Virus record (IMG/VR): IMGVR_UViG_3300010354_000897
Span: 1 to 20,175 of that record
Source: a virus
DNA: 20,175 nucleotides
Reading direction: 5' to 3' (one strand)
Both the position numbers and the translations under genes were made by a program. Under the pieces are notes generated by a model. The model worked only from the letters and a program-made list of their open reading frames with translations, was not told the DNA's origin and did no database searches. Shown piece by piece: positions 13,653-20,175 of this stretch. Numbering within the stretch: position 1 is the first letter of the stretch; the number at the start of each line of letters is the position of its first letter.

Positions 13653-14509
13653 ATTGCGTACCTCACGATGACGATGCCGGAGCCGCCTTTTCCATTTGCA
13701 CCATTCACTCCATGACCAGCGCCACCACCACCGCCTGTATTTGAGGTGCCATTTGTGCCAATAGATGCGCCAGTTCCACTTACGCCTGTGCCACCTCCGC
13801 CAATTCCACCAGCACCGGCAGATGTAGTTCCATCGCCACCACCTCCACCGCCGTAATACATTACTGATCCTGTGATGCTGCTGGCTATCCCAGCACCGCC
13901 ATTTCCTGCGTTTCCACCGGAAGCGTTTGCTCCTGTACCCCCTGCTCCTCCGCCACCCCCTCCCGCTGAGCCGGCTACAGCGGTTCCGCCATTATTGCCT
14001 TGACTTGCTGTTCCAGTTCCAGGAATTTGTAATGCACCACCTATACTTGCACCGCCGCCGCCTGATCCGTAGGGAGCTTCAGCATTTTCGTTTCCTCCGC
14101 CTCCACCTCCGTAAGCAATTAAGCCAAAAGCCGACGAGTTTTGCCCTTTTAATCCCACGGCGTTAATACTTACACTTGTCTTGTCGCCATCTCCCACAAC
14201 CAATGAATACGATGCTTTGATCAACGCAGTGGCTCCAGACAGGACACCGCCGCCGCCACCACCACCACCAAAACGATTGACACTATTGCCTGTTGCGCCC
14301 GATCCGCCACCGCCAACAATTAAATACTCAAAATTGCCAGCAGAAATGACATTCAGCGAATTAGTGCCAATAGTTTTAAATTCATGAACTCGGTAAGCAA
14401 TACCGGCAACTTCAATGTAATAAACATTATCACCGCCCTCGGCCCAAGTGCCCATTCCTTTGCGCAGCACCAACTTCTGCCCCGTTGCCCTGGGGATCAG
14501 CAGGCTCAC
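13649..14509 (-). CDS. Glycine-rich fibre/adhesin domain protein
   Basis: The 286-aa protein belongs by pattern to the phage glycine-rich domain family. The leader MSLLIPRATGQKLVLRKGMG is followed by YYIEVAGIAYRVHEFKTIG at 30-48. [15 protein letters not shown] at 60-74 then begins a long polyglycine-rich body with tracts at 81-88, 134-139, 149-153, 183-188, 220-225 and 259-263. It closes with GKGGSGIVIVRYAI. Such sequences form polyglycine-helix bundles or beta-type fibres at adhesin tips and vary between related phages. The DNA from about 14440 down to 13660 is AT-richer than its neighbours even though Gly codons dominate, a sign of recent exchange. The stop overlaps a possible 18-aa ORF and the start overlaps the upstream 89-aa gene by four bases. 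Confidence 0.85.
   Translation of the reverse strand: MSLLIPRATGQKLVLRKGMGTWAEGGDNVYYIEVAGIAYRVHEFKTIGTNSLNVISAGNFEYLIVGGGGSGATGNSVNRFGGGGGGGGVLSGATALIKASYSLVVGDGDKTSVSINAVGLKGQNSSAFGLIAYGGGGGGNENAEAPYGSGGGGASIGGALQIPGTGTASQGNNGGTAVAGSAGGGGGGAGGTGANASGGNAGNGGAGIASSITGSVMYYGGGGGGDGTTSAGAGGIGGGGTGVSGTGASIGTNGTSNTGGGGGAGHGVNGANGKGGSGIVIVRYAI
13660..14440 (-). other. AT-richer body of the glycine-rich fibre gene
   Basis: Apart from its first 20 or so codons, the gene uses GGA, GGT and AAT-type codons and is visibly less GC-rich than the genes at 14500-16450 and below 12850. Together with the LamG core, this marks the accessory island as the most exchanged part of the head-tail junction region. 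Confidence 0.5.
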
Positions 14510-14775
14510 GGCGTAGCCTCCGCCTCGCTCGAAGTGTCGTTGTTGTCGAGGGCTGGGGCGGTGTAAGGCGTGCCGTCAGCGTTGAACTGCGGAGGAATTG
14601 GGCCGGTGTAATACGGGCCAACCTTATGCTGCTCGCAGCGTTGGCGCATCAGCTCCACAGCGCTGGCCTGCAGATATTCCTCAGGCGTAGCGAACTCAGA
14701 TGAGCCGAGGCTGGCAAACTCAGCCACAAGGCCGGGCAGATACTCGTCAGGAACGGTCAGGGTGAACTTAGCCAT
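14506..14775 (-). CDS. Hypothetical protein, 89 aa, fibre-island associated
   Basis: The product starts MAKFTLTVPDEYLPGLVAEF, then has a helical stretch (ATPEEYLQASAVELMRQRCE at 29-48), GPYYTGPIPPQFNADGTPYT and an acidic, disordered-looking tail. The opening and the EEYLQASAVELMRQRC helix loosely resemble small DNA-binding or antitoxin-like folds, but no motif is conclusive. The ATG is preceded by a strong GGAGGT ribosome binding site immediately after the upstream TAA, and the stop overlaps the glycine-rich gene by four bases. It could be a chaperone or assembly factor for the adjacent fibre proteins, but this is inference from position. Confidence 0.72.
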   Translation of the reverse strand: MAKFTLTVPDEYLPGLVAEFASLGSSEFATPEEYLQASAVELMRQRCEQHKVGPYYTGPIPPQFNADGTPYTAPALDNNDTSSEAEATP

Positions 14776-14786
14776 GGTGAACCTCC

Positions 14787-15473
14787 TTAGGATTTGATGA
14801 TGGCAAAGCCAATCACTACAGCTTCGCTCAGTGATCCGGCTGTGACATTGGTGACATTGATCACCGCAGAACCTGCAGCAGCTTGTGCGTTCAGCACATA
14901 GGCGCCAACGGTTCCGCCGCTGACGTGATTCAACACCAGCAGATCAGTCGCTGCAATCGAGCTGTTGGTCAGCGTAAAGCTCACGATCGTCGTAGCCGCC
15001 AGCGCAGCACCGTTCATGGTGATGCGGCCGCATGGTGCGTTCAGTGTGACGCCAGTGCTTTTGTTTGTGGCCTGGGTGACAGAGCCACTACCAGCGCTGT
15101 AACCGAAGGTGCCCTTGGTGGAGTCATAGCCAAGGTTGCCGCCGGCATTGGCACCAGCATTGTTGTAGACGACCTGCCCACTAGACCCAGCAACTAGGGC
15201 GACGGTGCCTGTTGCATTTGGCAGGCTGATCGTGCGGTTAGCGGTCGGGGTAACCGTCTGCAGCGTGGTGGTGTAGGTGCCGCCGTCATCAAGGCTGATG
15301 TCACCCTTGACAGTCAAGAGCTTGGTGACCTTGTTCCACAGCAGCTCGATGAAGCCGGCAAACGTGCCGCCGTCGTTGACCTGGATCTGCGTGTTGCTGC
15401 CGCCTGGGGTTGCGGTGCCGCTCGACCCCACATCGTCGAAGTTCCCGGTGAACGGGTTGAACTGGTATCCCAT
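14787..15473 (-). CDS. Fibre-like structural protein, 228 aa
   Basis: Begins MGYQFNPFTGNFDDVGSSG, a leader I recall from cyanophage and cyanobacterial prophage structural proteins. GGSNTQIQVNDGGTFAGF at 24-41 and WNKVTKLLTVKGDISLDDGG resemble the repeating stem unit of phage fibres. The second half has TPTANRTISLPNATGTVALV (about 74-93), SSGQVVYNNAGANAGGN and a C-terminal beta domain (TTIVSFTLTNSSIAATDLLV, GAYVLNAQAAAGSAVINVTN). It is probably a trimeric fibre or head fibre. The start lies three bases after the previous stop (TGA GCC ATG, same frame), with only a weak ribosome binding site, suggesting coupled translation. Confidence 0.8.
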   Translation of the reverse strand: MGYQFNPFTGNFDDVGSSGTATPGGSNTQIQVNDGGTFAGFIELLWNKVTKLLTVKGDISLDDGGTYTTTLQTVTPTANRTISLPNATGTVALVAGSSGQVVYNNAGANAGGNLGYDSTKGTFGYSAGSGSVTQATNKSTGVTLNAPCGRITMNGAALAATTIVSFTLTNSSIAATDLLVLNHVSGGTVGAYVLNAQAAAGSAVINVTNVTAGSLSEAVVIGFAIIKS

Positions 15474-15476
15474 GGC

Positions 15477-15791
15477 TCAGCTCTTCGTGACGGAGGTGAG
15501 CACCGAACCCGAGTACGCCAGCGTCAGCGTCGCCACCGTCGTTCCACTGCTGCCGCCGGTCTTGTAGACCACGCCGGTCAGGTTGCTGCCCGTGTAGCTG
15601 AGCGCGATGTGATCGTGGGCAGGAATCGTCAGCCCGGTGATTGTCGGGATTGGACTGCCGGTGTCGTTCTTGATCTCGACGCCATCCGCCGTCACGCTCA
15701 GCGTCGCGCTGCCGATGTCGACCGGTAACGGCTCGCTTTTGGAAACGGACCGGGCCCGTCCATCAAGACCCAGGAAGCTCAGCAGGCTCAT
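15477..15791 (-). CDS. Small beta-rich structural protein, 104 aa
   Basis: The ATG at 15791 is chosen because it overlaps the upstream stop (TGATG) and has GGAG seven bases before it; the GTG one codon earlier is less likely. The N-terminus LLSFLGLDGRARSVSKSEPL leads into LPVDIGSATLSVTADGVEIK and a C-terminal strand-rich unit. That unit contains HDHIALSYTGSNLTGVVYKT (56-75) and TVATLTLAYSGSVLTSVTKS. I recall the SYTGSNLTGVVYKTGG motif as common in small hypothetical proteins of many tailed phages; its role is unknown. Placement after the head-tail connector suggests a decoration or adhesion subunit. Confidence 0.78.
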   Translation of the reverse strand: MSLLSFLGLDGRARSVSKSEPLPVDIGSATLSVTADGVEIKNDTGSPIPTITGLTIPAHDHIALSYTGSNLTGVVYKTGGSSGTTVATLTLAYSGSVLTSVTKS

Positions 15792-16114
15792 CACGATGCT
15801 CCGGTGTTGGTTCTGTGCAGCATCAGCAGCCAGCCGGTGTGACCATCAGGCTGCGCGTCTCGCACGCGGTAAGTGGTGCTGCGCGCCACCACGGTGTCGC
15901 CCTGCTTTGGATCCCAGGGCAGGCTTGTTCGATTGATCAGCAGGACAGGCTGCATTGAGCGCACCTGCACGCCGGTCTCTGGATCCAGGCCTACATGCGA
16001 GGCCTGGTAGACGCCGCGGACCTGGGCCGTGCTCTGGCCGCGGGTGATCGTGACAGGTTCCCCCATCACGCTCACCACAGCGGCCAGAGCACGGTTAGCC
16101 AGGTAGTTGATCAT
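15791..16114 (-). CDS. Head-tail connector, lambda FII-like
   Basis: The 107-aa protein matches the layout of lambda FII (117 aa): an N-terminal helix (NYLANRALAAVVSVMGEPV), the strand VTITRGQSTAQVRGVYQAS at 21-39, then VQVRSMQPVLLINRTSLPWD at about 49-68, PKQGDTVVARSTTYRVRDAQ at 69-88 and a final strand GWLLMLHR. FII joins the portal-proximal head to the tail. The gene overlaps the DUF2190 stop as TGATG at 16114. The position after the capsid genes agrees with the role; sequence similarity is modest, so family assignment is by pattern. Confidence 0.78.
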   Translation of the reverse strand: MINYLANRALAAVVSVMGEPVTITRGQSTAQVRGVYQASHVGLDPETGVQVRSMQPVLLINRTSLPWDPKQGDTVVARSTTYRVRDAQPDGHTGWLLMLHRTNTGAS

Positions 16115-16452
16115 CAGGCCACGAACTCGTTCAGACGAACGCGGGCCACGGCGTCAGCCGTCGCCTTTGCAGCCAGGAACACACCGACGTAGCTGTTGCT
16201 GGTGGAGACCGGCGTAATGCGCTTGTTGGTGTTGTCCCAGTAGGCCTTGGCGCCTACCACAGCGTCAGTGCTGGCGCCGGTGGCGGCGGTCAGGTCATAG
16301 ACGCCTTCGGTGTGGATGTTGATGGAAGCGCCAGAGGCGCCATCCACCACACACACGCCGAACAGGCTGCCGACAAGCACACCTTCACCCGACAGGCGGG
16401 CATAGGGCAGCGCCACTTCGACGTAGCAGCCCTCTTGAACGTAGTTCTTCAT
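16114..16452 (-). CDS. DUF2190 capsid decoration/cement protein
   Basis: The 112-aa protein fits the DUF2190 family of small capsid-associated beta proteins. Landmarks are NYVQEGCYVEVALPYARLSG at 3-22, GVLVGSLFGVCV at 24-35, HTEGVYDLTAAT at 47-58, VGAKAYWDNTNKRIT at 66-80 and SYVGVFLAAKATADAVARVR at 87-106. Family members lie next to the major capsid gene in many siphoviruses and Mu-like phages and are thought to stabilise the expanded shell. The gene starts 28 bases after the capsid stop with a GAGGA ribosome binding site eight bases before the ATG. Confidence 0.9.
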   Translation of the reverse strand: MKNYVQEGCYVEVALPYARLSGEGVLVGSLFGVCVVDGASGASINIHTEGVYDLTAATGASTDAVVGAKAYWDNTNKRITPVSTSNSYVGVFLAAKATADAVARVRLNEFVA

Positions 16453-16480
16453 GGATCAGTCCTCAGATAATAAGAGAGGG

Positions 16481-18364
16481 TCAGGCGCCAGTGGAGCGGT
16501 AGAAGCCCTGGTGCTGGCCGACGGCGCAGCCGAAGTCGTGACGCAGGTAGGTCACGATGCCGTCAGGATCGCGCTTGATCTCAGACTCAATGGTCGGGCC
16601 GGCCTCGCCTTCGAGGTAGCCGTAGATCAGCTTCGTCACGCCGGGGTAGTTGCCAGTGATGTAGTACTGGGTGGTGCTGCTGGCGTCCAGGCGAGGCTCA
16701 ACGATCGCCGTCAGCTTGCCGGTGAACGGGTTGACGTTGCTGGTCTGGGTCGGAGTGAAGGGAGCGTTGAACTGCTCGAAGGTCGTCTCCAGCGTGGTCG
16801 GCAGCAGGATGTACTGCGGCACCACGTAGAGCGGGTTCTTGCCGGTGAAGTCCTTCTGGTTCCGCATCGCCTGGCGGGCGGCCGCGATGGCCGTCACACC
16901 GATCGCGCCGCTGCCGGTGTTGTTGTGGCTGGCGTGGAACAGAGCCACACCATCCGACATGCACTTGGCGTTGCCGGTGATCAGGCCCCACATCTGGTTG
17001 GCCTCGAAGGTGGCGACGCCACGGGCCAGCACCTGCACAGCGCGGGTGATGTAGCCCAGGTTGTCGTTGATGATCAGGCGGCGGCCGATCACCAGCTTCT
17101 TGCCGTACTCCGAGAGGTTCCAGGTGCCCTGTTGCTCCTGGATGGTGCCGGTTTTGTACTCGCCGCCTTCCTTGATCTCTTCAGGCAGGATCTGACCGCC
17201 GACCTCGATCTCCTTCATGTCGCGGAAATCGGGCAGGTTGCGCTGCTCAGCCAGCGGCGCCCAGGTCTGCACCTCTGCGCCATAGGCGGCCTTCAGGCTC
17301 ACGCGCTGAATGGAAGCCATCAGCAGCGGGAAGTCGGAGGTCGAGTGGAACGCACGAACGGCGATCTCGCTCTTGTCCATCCCGCGGTGGCTGACGCCAG
17401 CCAGTTCCAGGGACTCACGGGCCATGTCGAGCAGCGTGCTGCCGCGATACTCGCGGGCGCCGCCGTCAGTCAGTTCGCCCAGGTTGGAGCGGAACTTCAG
17501 GTAGTCGAGCTTGGCGTCGAAGCGCTTCTGGCCGTGATCCTGGGTCACCTCGATCCGGGACTGTGCGGGGGTGCGCAGTTCGTCCTGGGCCTTGGCGTCG
17601 ATCAGCTGCAGGCGGGCCTCGTCGAGGGTGACGCCATCAGCGATCAGCTTGTGAGCCAGATCGTCGCCGACCTTCAGCTTGCGAGCAGCGTCGAGGATCC
17701 CGGCGGTGCGGCGACGCTCTTCAGCGCGCACCTCATCGGCGTTCACCACAGACGCAGCCACAGGGGTCGCGGCGCGGGTTTCGTTCTCCTGGGTGGGCTC
17801 GGGAGCCTGCACCCCATCAACGGGAAGGGTCATGGATCGTTCCTTTTCAGGTTGGGTTGCAGGCGGCTCCTCGGAGCGCACCTGGGCCCCGGCGTCGGCC
17901 GGGATCGGGACCAGTGAGAGCTCATAGGGCTCCCAGTCCACAGCGCGCTCAACCGGCACAGCGCCGGTCTCGTCGCGCTCCGTCTTGTGGACCTTGTAGC
18001 CCACGCTGACGTTGCGGTAGATGCCGTCTTGCACATCTTGGAAGATGGGCTCCACGTCATCACGCCGGCTGAACTTCACCAGGGCGCGGCCCTCGTTGCC
18101 GTCCAGCCATGCTCGCTGCACCACACCGATCTGGCTGCGCAGCGAGAAGGAGTCGTGCGCATCGAGCAGCGGCGCGCCTTTGTTGAGGCGATCCATCCGC
18201 ACGGCGCCGGGCGCCATGCTCAGCTCCTCGATGTAGTCACCGCGCGACCAGCTGGCGCGCTTCACCTGGGCGCCGGTCGACCAAACCAGCTCAACAGTTC
18301 GCTCCTCGACGTTGATCGTCTCCGGCGCGAACATCGCGCGGGTCTGTAGAAGACCGTCGCTCAT
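16481..18364 (-). CDS. Prohead protease-scaffold-major capsid fusion protein
   Basis: I choose the ATG at 18364 because GGAGG lies about ten bases before it; a GTG nine bases upstream abuts the Shine-Dalgarno. Numbering follows the 627-aa product. Residues 1-170 are a HK97-type (U35/S78) prohead protease with His70 (LLDAHDSF), Ser120 (YRNVSVGYKV) and Glu148 (PYELSLVPIPAD), the expected His-Ser-acidic arrangement. Residues about 178-285 are charged and helical (ERRRTAGILDAARKLKVGDD), as in scaffold segments. From about 285 onward is a Mu gpT-like capsid with SDFPLLMASIQRVSLKAAYG, GTWNLSEYGKKLVIGRRLII, NPLYVVPQYILLPTTLETTF and a C-terminus ending GFYRSTGA. Single-chain protease-capsid proteins are known. 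The internal ATG at 17833 could separately make a protease-free capsid precursor. Confidence 0.93.
   Translation of the reverse strand: MSDGLLQTRAMFAPETINVEERTVELVWSTGAQVKRASWSRGDYIEELSMAPGAVRMDRLNKGAPLLDAHDSFSLRSQIGVVQRAWLDGNEGRALVKFSRRDDVEPIFQDVQDGIYRNVSVGYKVHKTERDETGAVPVERAVDWEPYELSLVPIPADAGAQVRSEEPPATQPEKERSMTLPVDGVQAPEPTQENETRAATPVAASVVNADEVRAEERRRTAGILDAARKLKVGDDLAHKLIADGVTLDEARLQLIDAKAQDELRTPAQSRIEVTQDHGQKRFDAKLDYLKFRSNLGELTDGGAREYRGSTLLDMARESLELAGVSHRGMDKSEIAVRAFHSTSDFPLLMASIQRVSLKAAYGAEVQTWAPLAEQRNLPDFRDMKEIEVGGQILPEEIKEGGEYKTGTIQEQQGTWNLSEYGKKLVIGRRLIINDNLGYITRAVQVLARGVATFEANQMWGLITGNAKCMSDGVALFHASHNNTGSGAIGVTAIAAARQAMRNQKDFTGKNPLYVVPQYILLPTTLETTFEQFNAPFTPTQTSNVNPFTGKLTAIVEPRLDASSTTQYYITGNYPGVTKLIYGYLEGEAGPTIESEIKRDPDGIVTYLRHDFGCAVGQHQGFYRSTGA
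17831..17847 (-). promoter_or_regulatory. Internal ribosome binding site and start within the protease-capsid fusion
   Basis: On the minus strand, AAAAGGAA (17847-17840) is followed six bases later by ATG at 17833, in frame with the fusion gene. It falls exactly at the end of the protease domain, at residue 178 of 627. Starting here would give a 450-aa scaffold-capsid polypeptide without protease. Lambda makes its scaffold (Nu3) from an in-frame internal start in the protease gene, a direct precedent. Confidence 0.55.
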
Positions 18365-18396
18365 GATGTGCACTCCTCCATCGTTGCGATTCTAGG
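18365..18396 (-). promoter_or_regulatory. Capsid gene leader: CCTAGAATC element plus GGAGG
   Basis: CCTAGAATC at 18396-18388 (minus strand) lies immediately beyond the portal stop and is followed by GGAGGA and the capsid ATG at 18364, 23 bases after the element. The sheath leader has the same nine bases and nearly the same spacing. Capsid and sheath should be the two most abundant virion proteins, so a shared expression signal is plausible. No -35 box is seen. Confidence 0.45.
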
Positions 18397-18397
18397 G

Positions 18398-19951
18398 TCA
18401 GCCTGCTGGCGGGGATTTTGGCGCGGCGGGCGCTGGCGGCGGTTCTGCCTCGGCTGGCGGCTCGCCTGTCGGCGGCATCGCCGAGCCGAGCGGACGCGCC
18501 TGCGTCAGGCCCGCAGCGCTCACCTTCCGCGGGTCGGTGTCGAGCACGATGCCGGCCGCATCGAGCAGCGCATTCCATTCGCCGAACTGACGCAGCACCT
18601 CGTCCGGCTCATAGCCATCGGCGCGGATCGCCTCCTGCGGCGGCAGCAGGCCTGCGCGCACGCGCGAGATCGTGCTGCTCGTCTCGCTCTGCGGATCGAA
18701 CAGTTCACGCCGCGGCGGCGTCCAGTCGGCGCTCAGCCCTTCAGTCGGGATCCCCACCGTGCTGGCCTGCGTCGACCACCAGGTCCAGATGCGGTCGAAC
18801 AACATCGGCGCGAGCACCTGCCAGGTGTCGCTTTGCAGCCGCCGCTGGAAGCCGATCCAGCCCATGCGGCCCTGCGTGAAGCTGCCCCCCGAGTAGTCGC
18901 CCGTGAGCTCCTCGTAGGTGATGCCGATGCCGGCCGCGATCTCCAGCAGGTAGGTCTTGATCACCCGGTCGATCTCGCCGGCAGCCGGCGGGTTGATTGC
19001 CCTGATGTCTTGCCCAGGGCCTAGCCGCACGATGGCGCCTGGCTCCAGCCGGTCGCCGATCGTCGACTTCTGATCGCTCGTGCCGTCAAGGTCCACCACC
19101 GCGGCGCTCAGGCACGCGGCCACCTTCTCCTTCATCAGCCGGGCGTCGAGCAGATCGCCCAGGTCTTTCAGCCGCACCATCACCGGCGCCAGGCAGCTCA
19201 CGCCCCGCGTCAGGCCCGGCCGCTCAGGCGTGTAGAGGTGGATGATCTCGTCGGCCGGCACCGTGTTGCTGTTGATCGCCGTCGCCTGCACCGCACCCTC
19301 GCCCGGGTGGTAGTTGTAAATCCAGAAGCGGTCGCGGCGGCCCTCGCTGTCGTAGACGATCCCGCGCTTCGTCCAGCCTCCAGCACCCTCGGCTGGCGTG
19401 TCGTGGTTCTCGTCGATCCAGTCGCCCTCCATCACCTGCAGCTGCAGGGGCACCGTCAGCCCCAGGCGCTGCACCGTCGCGCGGCTCGGCGTCCGCATCC
19501 GGATCAGCACCTCGCCCGACTCTTTCCAGCAGCGCACCGCCTGCGCCATCAGGCCGTCGAAGTTCAGCACGCCGTGGTAGTCGCACTGACGCGGGTCCGC
19601 CATCCAGGCCCGCATCAGCTCCGTGACGCGCTCACCTTGGCGGCCGTTGCGCCGCGCCTGCTTCGCCTTGAAGCTCCAGCCGGCGCCGATCAGGTTGGTG
19701 ACCCAGCTCTCGACCGCCTTCTTGGCGTAGGGGTTGTTGCGCACCAAGTCGCGCGCGCGGTCGCGCATCACGCCAAACCCGCGCGCGGTTGCAGCATCCG
19801 CCGAGCTGCCCTGCGTCACCCAGCTGTCGGTGCGCCGGCCTCGTGCCGCGCCGTCGTAGCGGCGCATCTGCTCCAGCTGCAGGCGGGCCGCCTGGCGCTT
19901 CAGCGCTGCGCGTGGCGCGACCGCTGCGATCAGCTGCTCGAAAGGGTTCAT
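18398..19951 (-). CDS. Portal protein, lambda gpB family
   Basis: The 517-aa product (lambda gpB is 533 aa) forms the dodecameric DNA-entry ring. Landmarks are DRARDLVRNNPYAKKAVESW at about 63-82 with VTNLIGAGWSFKAK, then LQLQVMEGDWIDENHD, the RFWIYNYHPGE strand and PADEIIHLYTPERPGLTRGV at about 232-251. The long helix KDLGDLLDARLMKEKVAACL and the C-terminal LEIAAGIGITYEELTGDYSG with SFTQGRMGWIGFQRRLQ complete the family pattern. The last 25 or so residues are Pro/Ala-rich (GEPPAEAEPPPAPAAPKSPP), a probably disordered tail. The ATG overlaps the gpW-like stop by four bases (ATGA). The protease-capsid gene follows after 33 bases. Confidence 0.95.
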   Translation of the reverse strand: MNPFEQLIAAVAPRAALKRQAARLQLEQMRRYDGAARGRRTDSWVTQGSSADAATARGFGVMRDRARDLVRNNPYAKKAVESWVTNLIGAGWSFKAKQARRNGRQGERVTELMRAWMADPRQCDYHGVLNFDGLMAQAVRCWKESGEVLIRMRTPSRATVQRLGLTVPLQLQVMEGDWIDENHDTPAEGAGGWTKRGIVYDSEGRRDRFWIYNYHPGEGAVQATAINSNTVPADEIIHLYTPERPGLTRGVSCLAPVMVRLKDLGDLLDARLMKEKVAACLSAAVVDLDGTSDQKSTIGDRLEPGAIVRLGPGQDIRAINPPAAGEIDRVIKTYLLEIAAGIGITYEELTGDYSGGSFTQGRMGWIGFQRRLQSDTWQVLAPMLFDRIWTWWSTQASTVGIPTEGLSADWTPPRRELFDPQSETSSTISRVRAGLLPPQEAIRADGYEPDEVLRQFGEWNALLDAAGIVLDTDPRKVSAAGLTQARPLGSAMPPTGEPPAEAEPPPAPAAPKSPPAG

Positions 19952-20157
19952 TCGTAGTCCCGCACCACGGCCGGGTAGTCGATCCGCACCACCGGCGATG
20001 TGGCCGCGGCCAGGCTGCTGGCGATCAGATTGCGGGCCTTCAGCAGATCGCCCATCGACTGGTACTTCACCACCTTGTCGTCGTAGCGCACCTCCAGGTA
20101 GCCGCCGGCGATCGCTTCCTCGATGGCCGCCAGATGCGCCTGCGTGAATGTGCTCAT
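19948..20157 (-). CDS. Head-tail joining protein, gpW-like
   Basis: The 69-aa product (lambda gpW is 68 aa) starts STFTQAHLAAIEEAIAGG, then LEVRYDDKVVKYQSMGDLLK at 22-41 followed by ARNLIASSLAAA, the helix-hairpin-helix layout of gpW family head-tail joiners. Start choice: GGAGG at 20170-20166 is eight bases from the ATG at 20157, while a GTG at 20166 overlaps the Shine-Dalgarno itself. It precedes the portal gene with an ATGA overlap, the usual order after the terminase large subunit, which should lie just beyond the right edge. Confidence 0.9.
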   Translation of the reverse strand: MSTFTQAHLAAIEEAIAGGYLEVRYDDKVVKYQSMGDLLKARNLIASSLAAATSPVVRIDYPAVVRDYE

Positions 20158-20175
20158 CCGGGCCACCTCCTTCCG

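Noticed and set aside
13680-14330. Repetitive GGT/GGA-rich DNA as a CRISPR or tandem repeat array
   Set aside because: The repetition is explained by polyglycine tracts in a coding frame; there are no regular spacers or direct repeats.
16453-16480. TATTAT-like sequence before the DUF2190 gene as a promoter
   Set aside because: No -35 at a suitable distance and no shared context with the other leaders; AT richness in a 28-base gap is not sufficient.
16451-17917. 488-aa plus-strand reading frame opposite the capsid
   Set aside because: Antisense shadow of the protease-capsid fusion; no motif and no plausible ribosome binding context.
1-20175. Contractile injection system (headless) instead of a phage
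   Set aside because: Portal, protease-capsid, decoration and head-tail connector genes are present and intact, so a DNA-packaging head is encoded.

Overview
This window is one uninterrupted block of virion structural genes from a tailed, contractile (myovirus-type) phage or prophage. Every supported gene lies on the minus strand, so the module reads from high to low coordinates. Most neighbours overlap by ATGA or TGATG or lie within about 50 bases of each other, as in a single late operon. No terminase, integrase, lysis, replication or bacterial housekeeping gene is visible, so lytic phage and prophage cannot be told apart.

The DNA is GC-rich by eye, apart from three AT-richer stretches (about 2670-4450, 12970-13450 and 13660-14440), all inside surface or adhesin-like genes. 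Several adhesin-type modules recall proteins of cyanophages and cyanobacterial prophages: GxGYxxxPxVTI repeats, the INGNFDFWQR/FTLGQTDVPN fibre protein, and a protein starting MGYQFNPFTGNFD. A high-GC Synechococcus/Cyanobium-type host is a plausible inference but is not proven by the sequence.

Layout in transcription order. (1) Head, 20157 to 15791: gpW-like joining protein, lambda-family portal, a prohead protease-scaffold-major capsid fusion, a DUF2190 capsid protein and an FII-like head-tail connector. (2) Accessory or adhesin island, 15791 to 12856: a small beta-rich protein, a fibre-like protein, an 89-aa protein, a glycine-rich fibre protein and a LamG-like lectin, followed by a candidate intrinsic terminator. 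(3) Tail terminator and baseplate, 12768 to 8474: gpU-like terminator, an unknown 122-aa protein, gpV spike, PAAR tip, gp25/gpW-like wedge, gpJ, gpI and a small tail protein. (4) Host-contact tail proteins, 8474 to 1622: a DUF4815 protein, a second large protein in the same frame that looks like its detached C-terminal half, a pectate-lyase-fold tailspike and a carbohydrate-binding-type fibre. (5) Tail shaft, 1622 to 1: a 46-aa very basic protein, the tail sheath, and the first six codons of what is probably the tail tube gene.

Together these encode a lambda/Mu-like head on a P2-like contractile tail. The most notable features are: tandem in-frame stops (TGA TAG) splitting the DUF4815-type tail protein; a repeat domain inserted in the sheath; a shared CCTAGAATC leader before exactly the capsid and sheath genes; an internal start with its own Shine-Dalgarno inside the protease-capsid fusion; and a lectin/glycine-rich island among head-completion genes that may encode head fibres. 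I found no RNA gene, CRISPR array or insertion sequence, and no gene-free stretch longer than about 90 bases.
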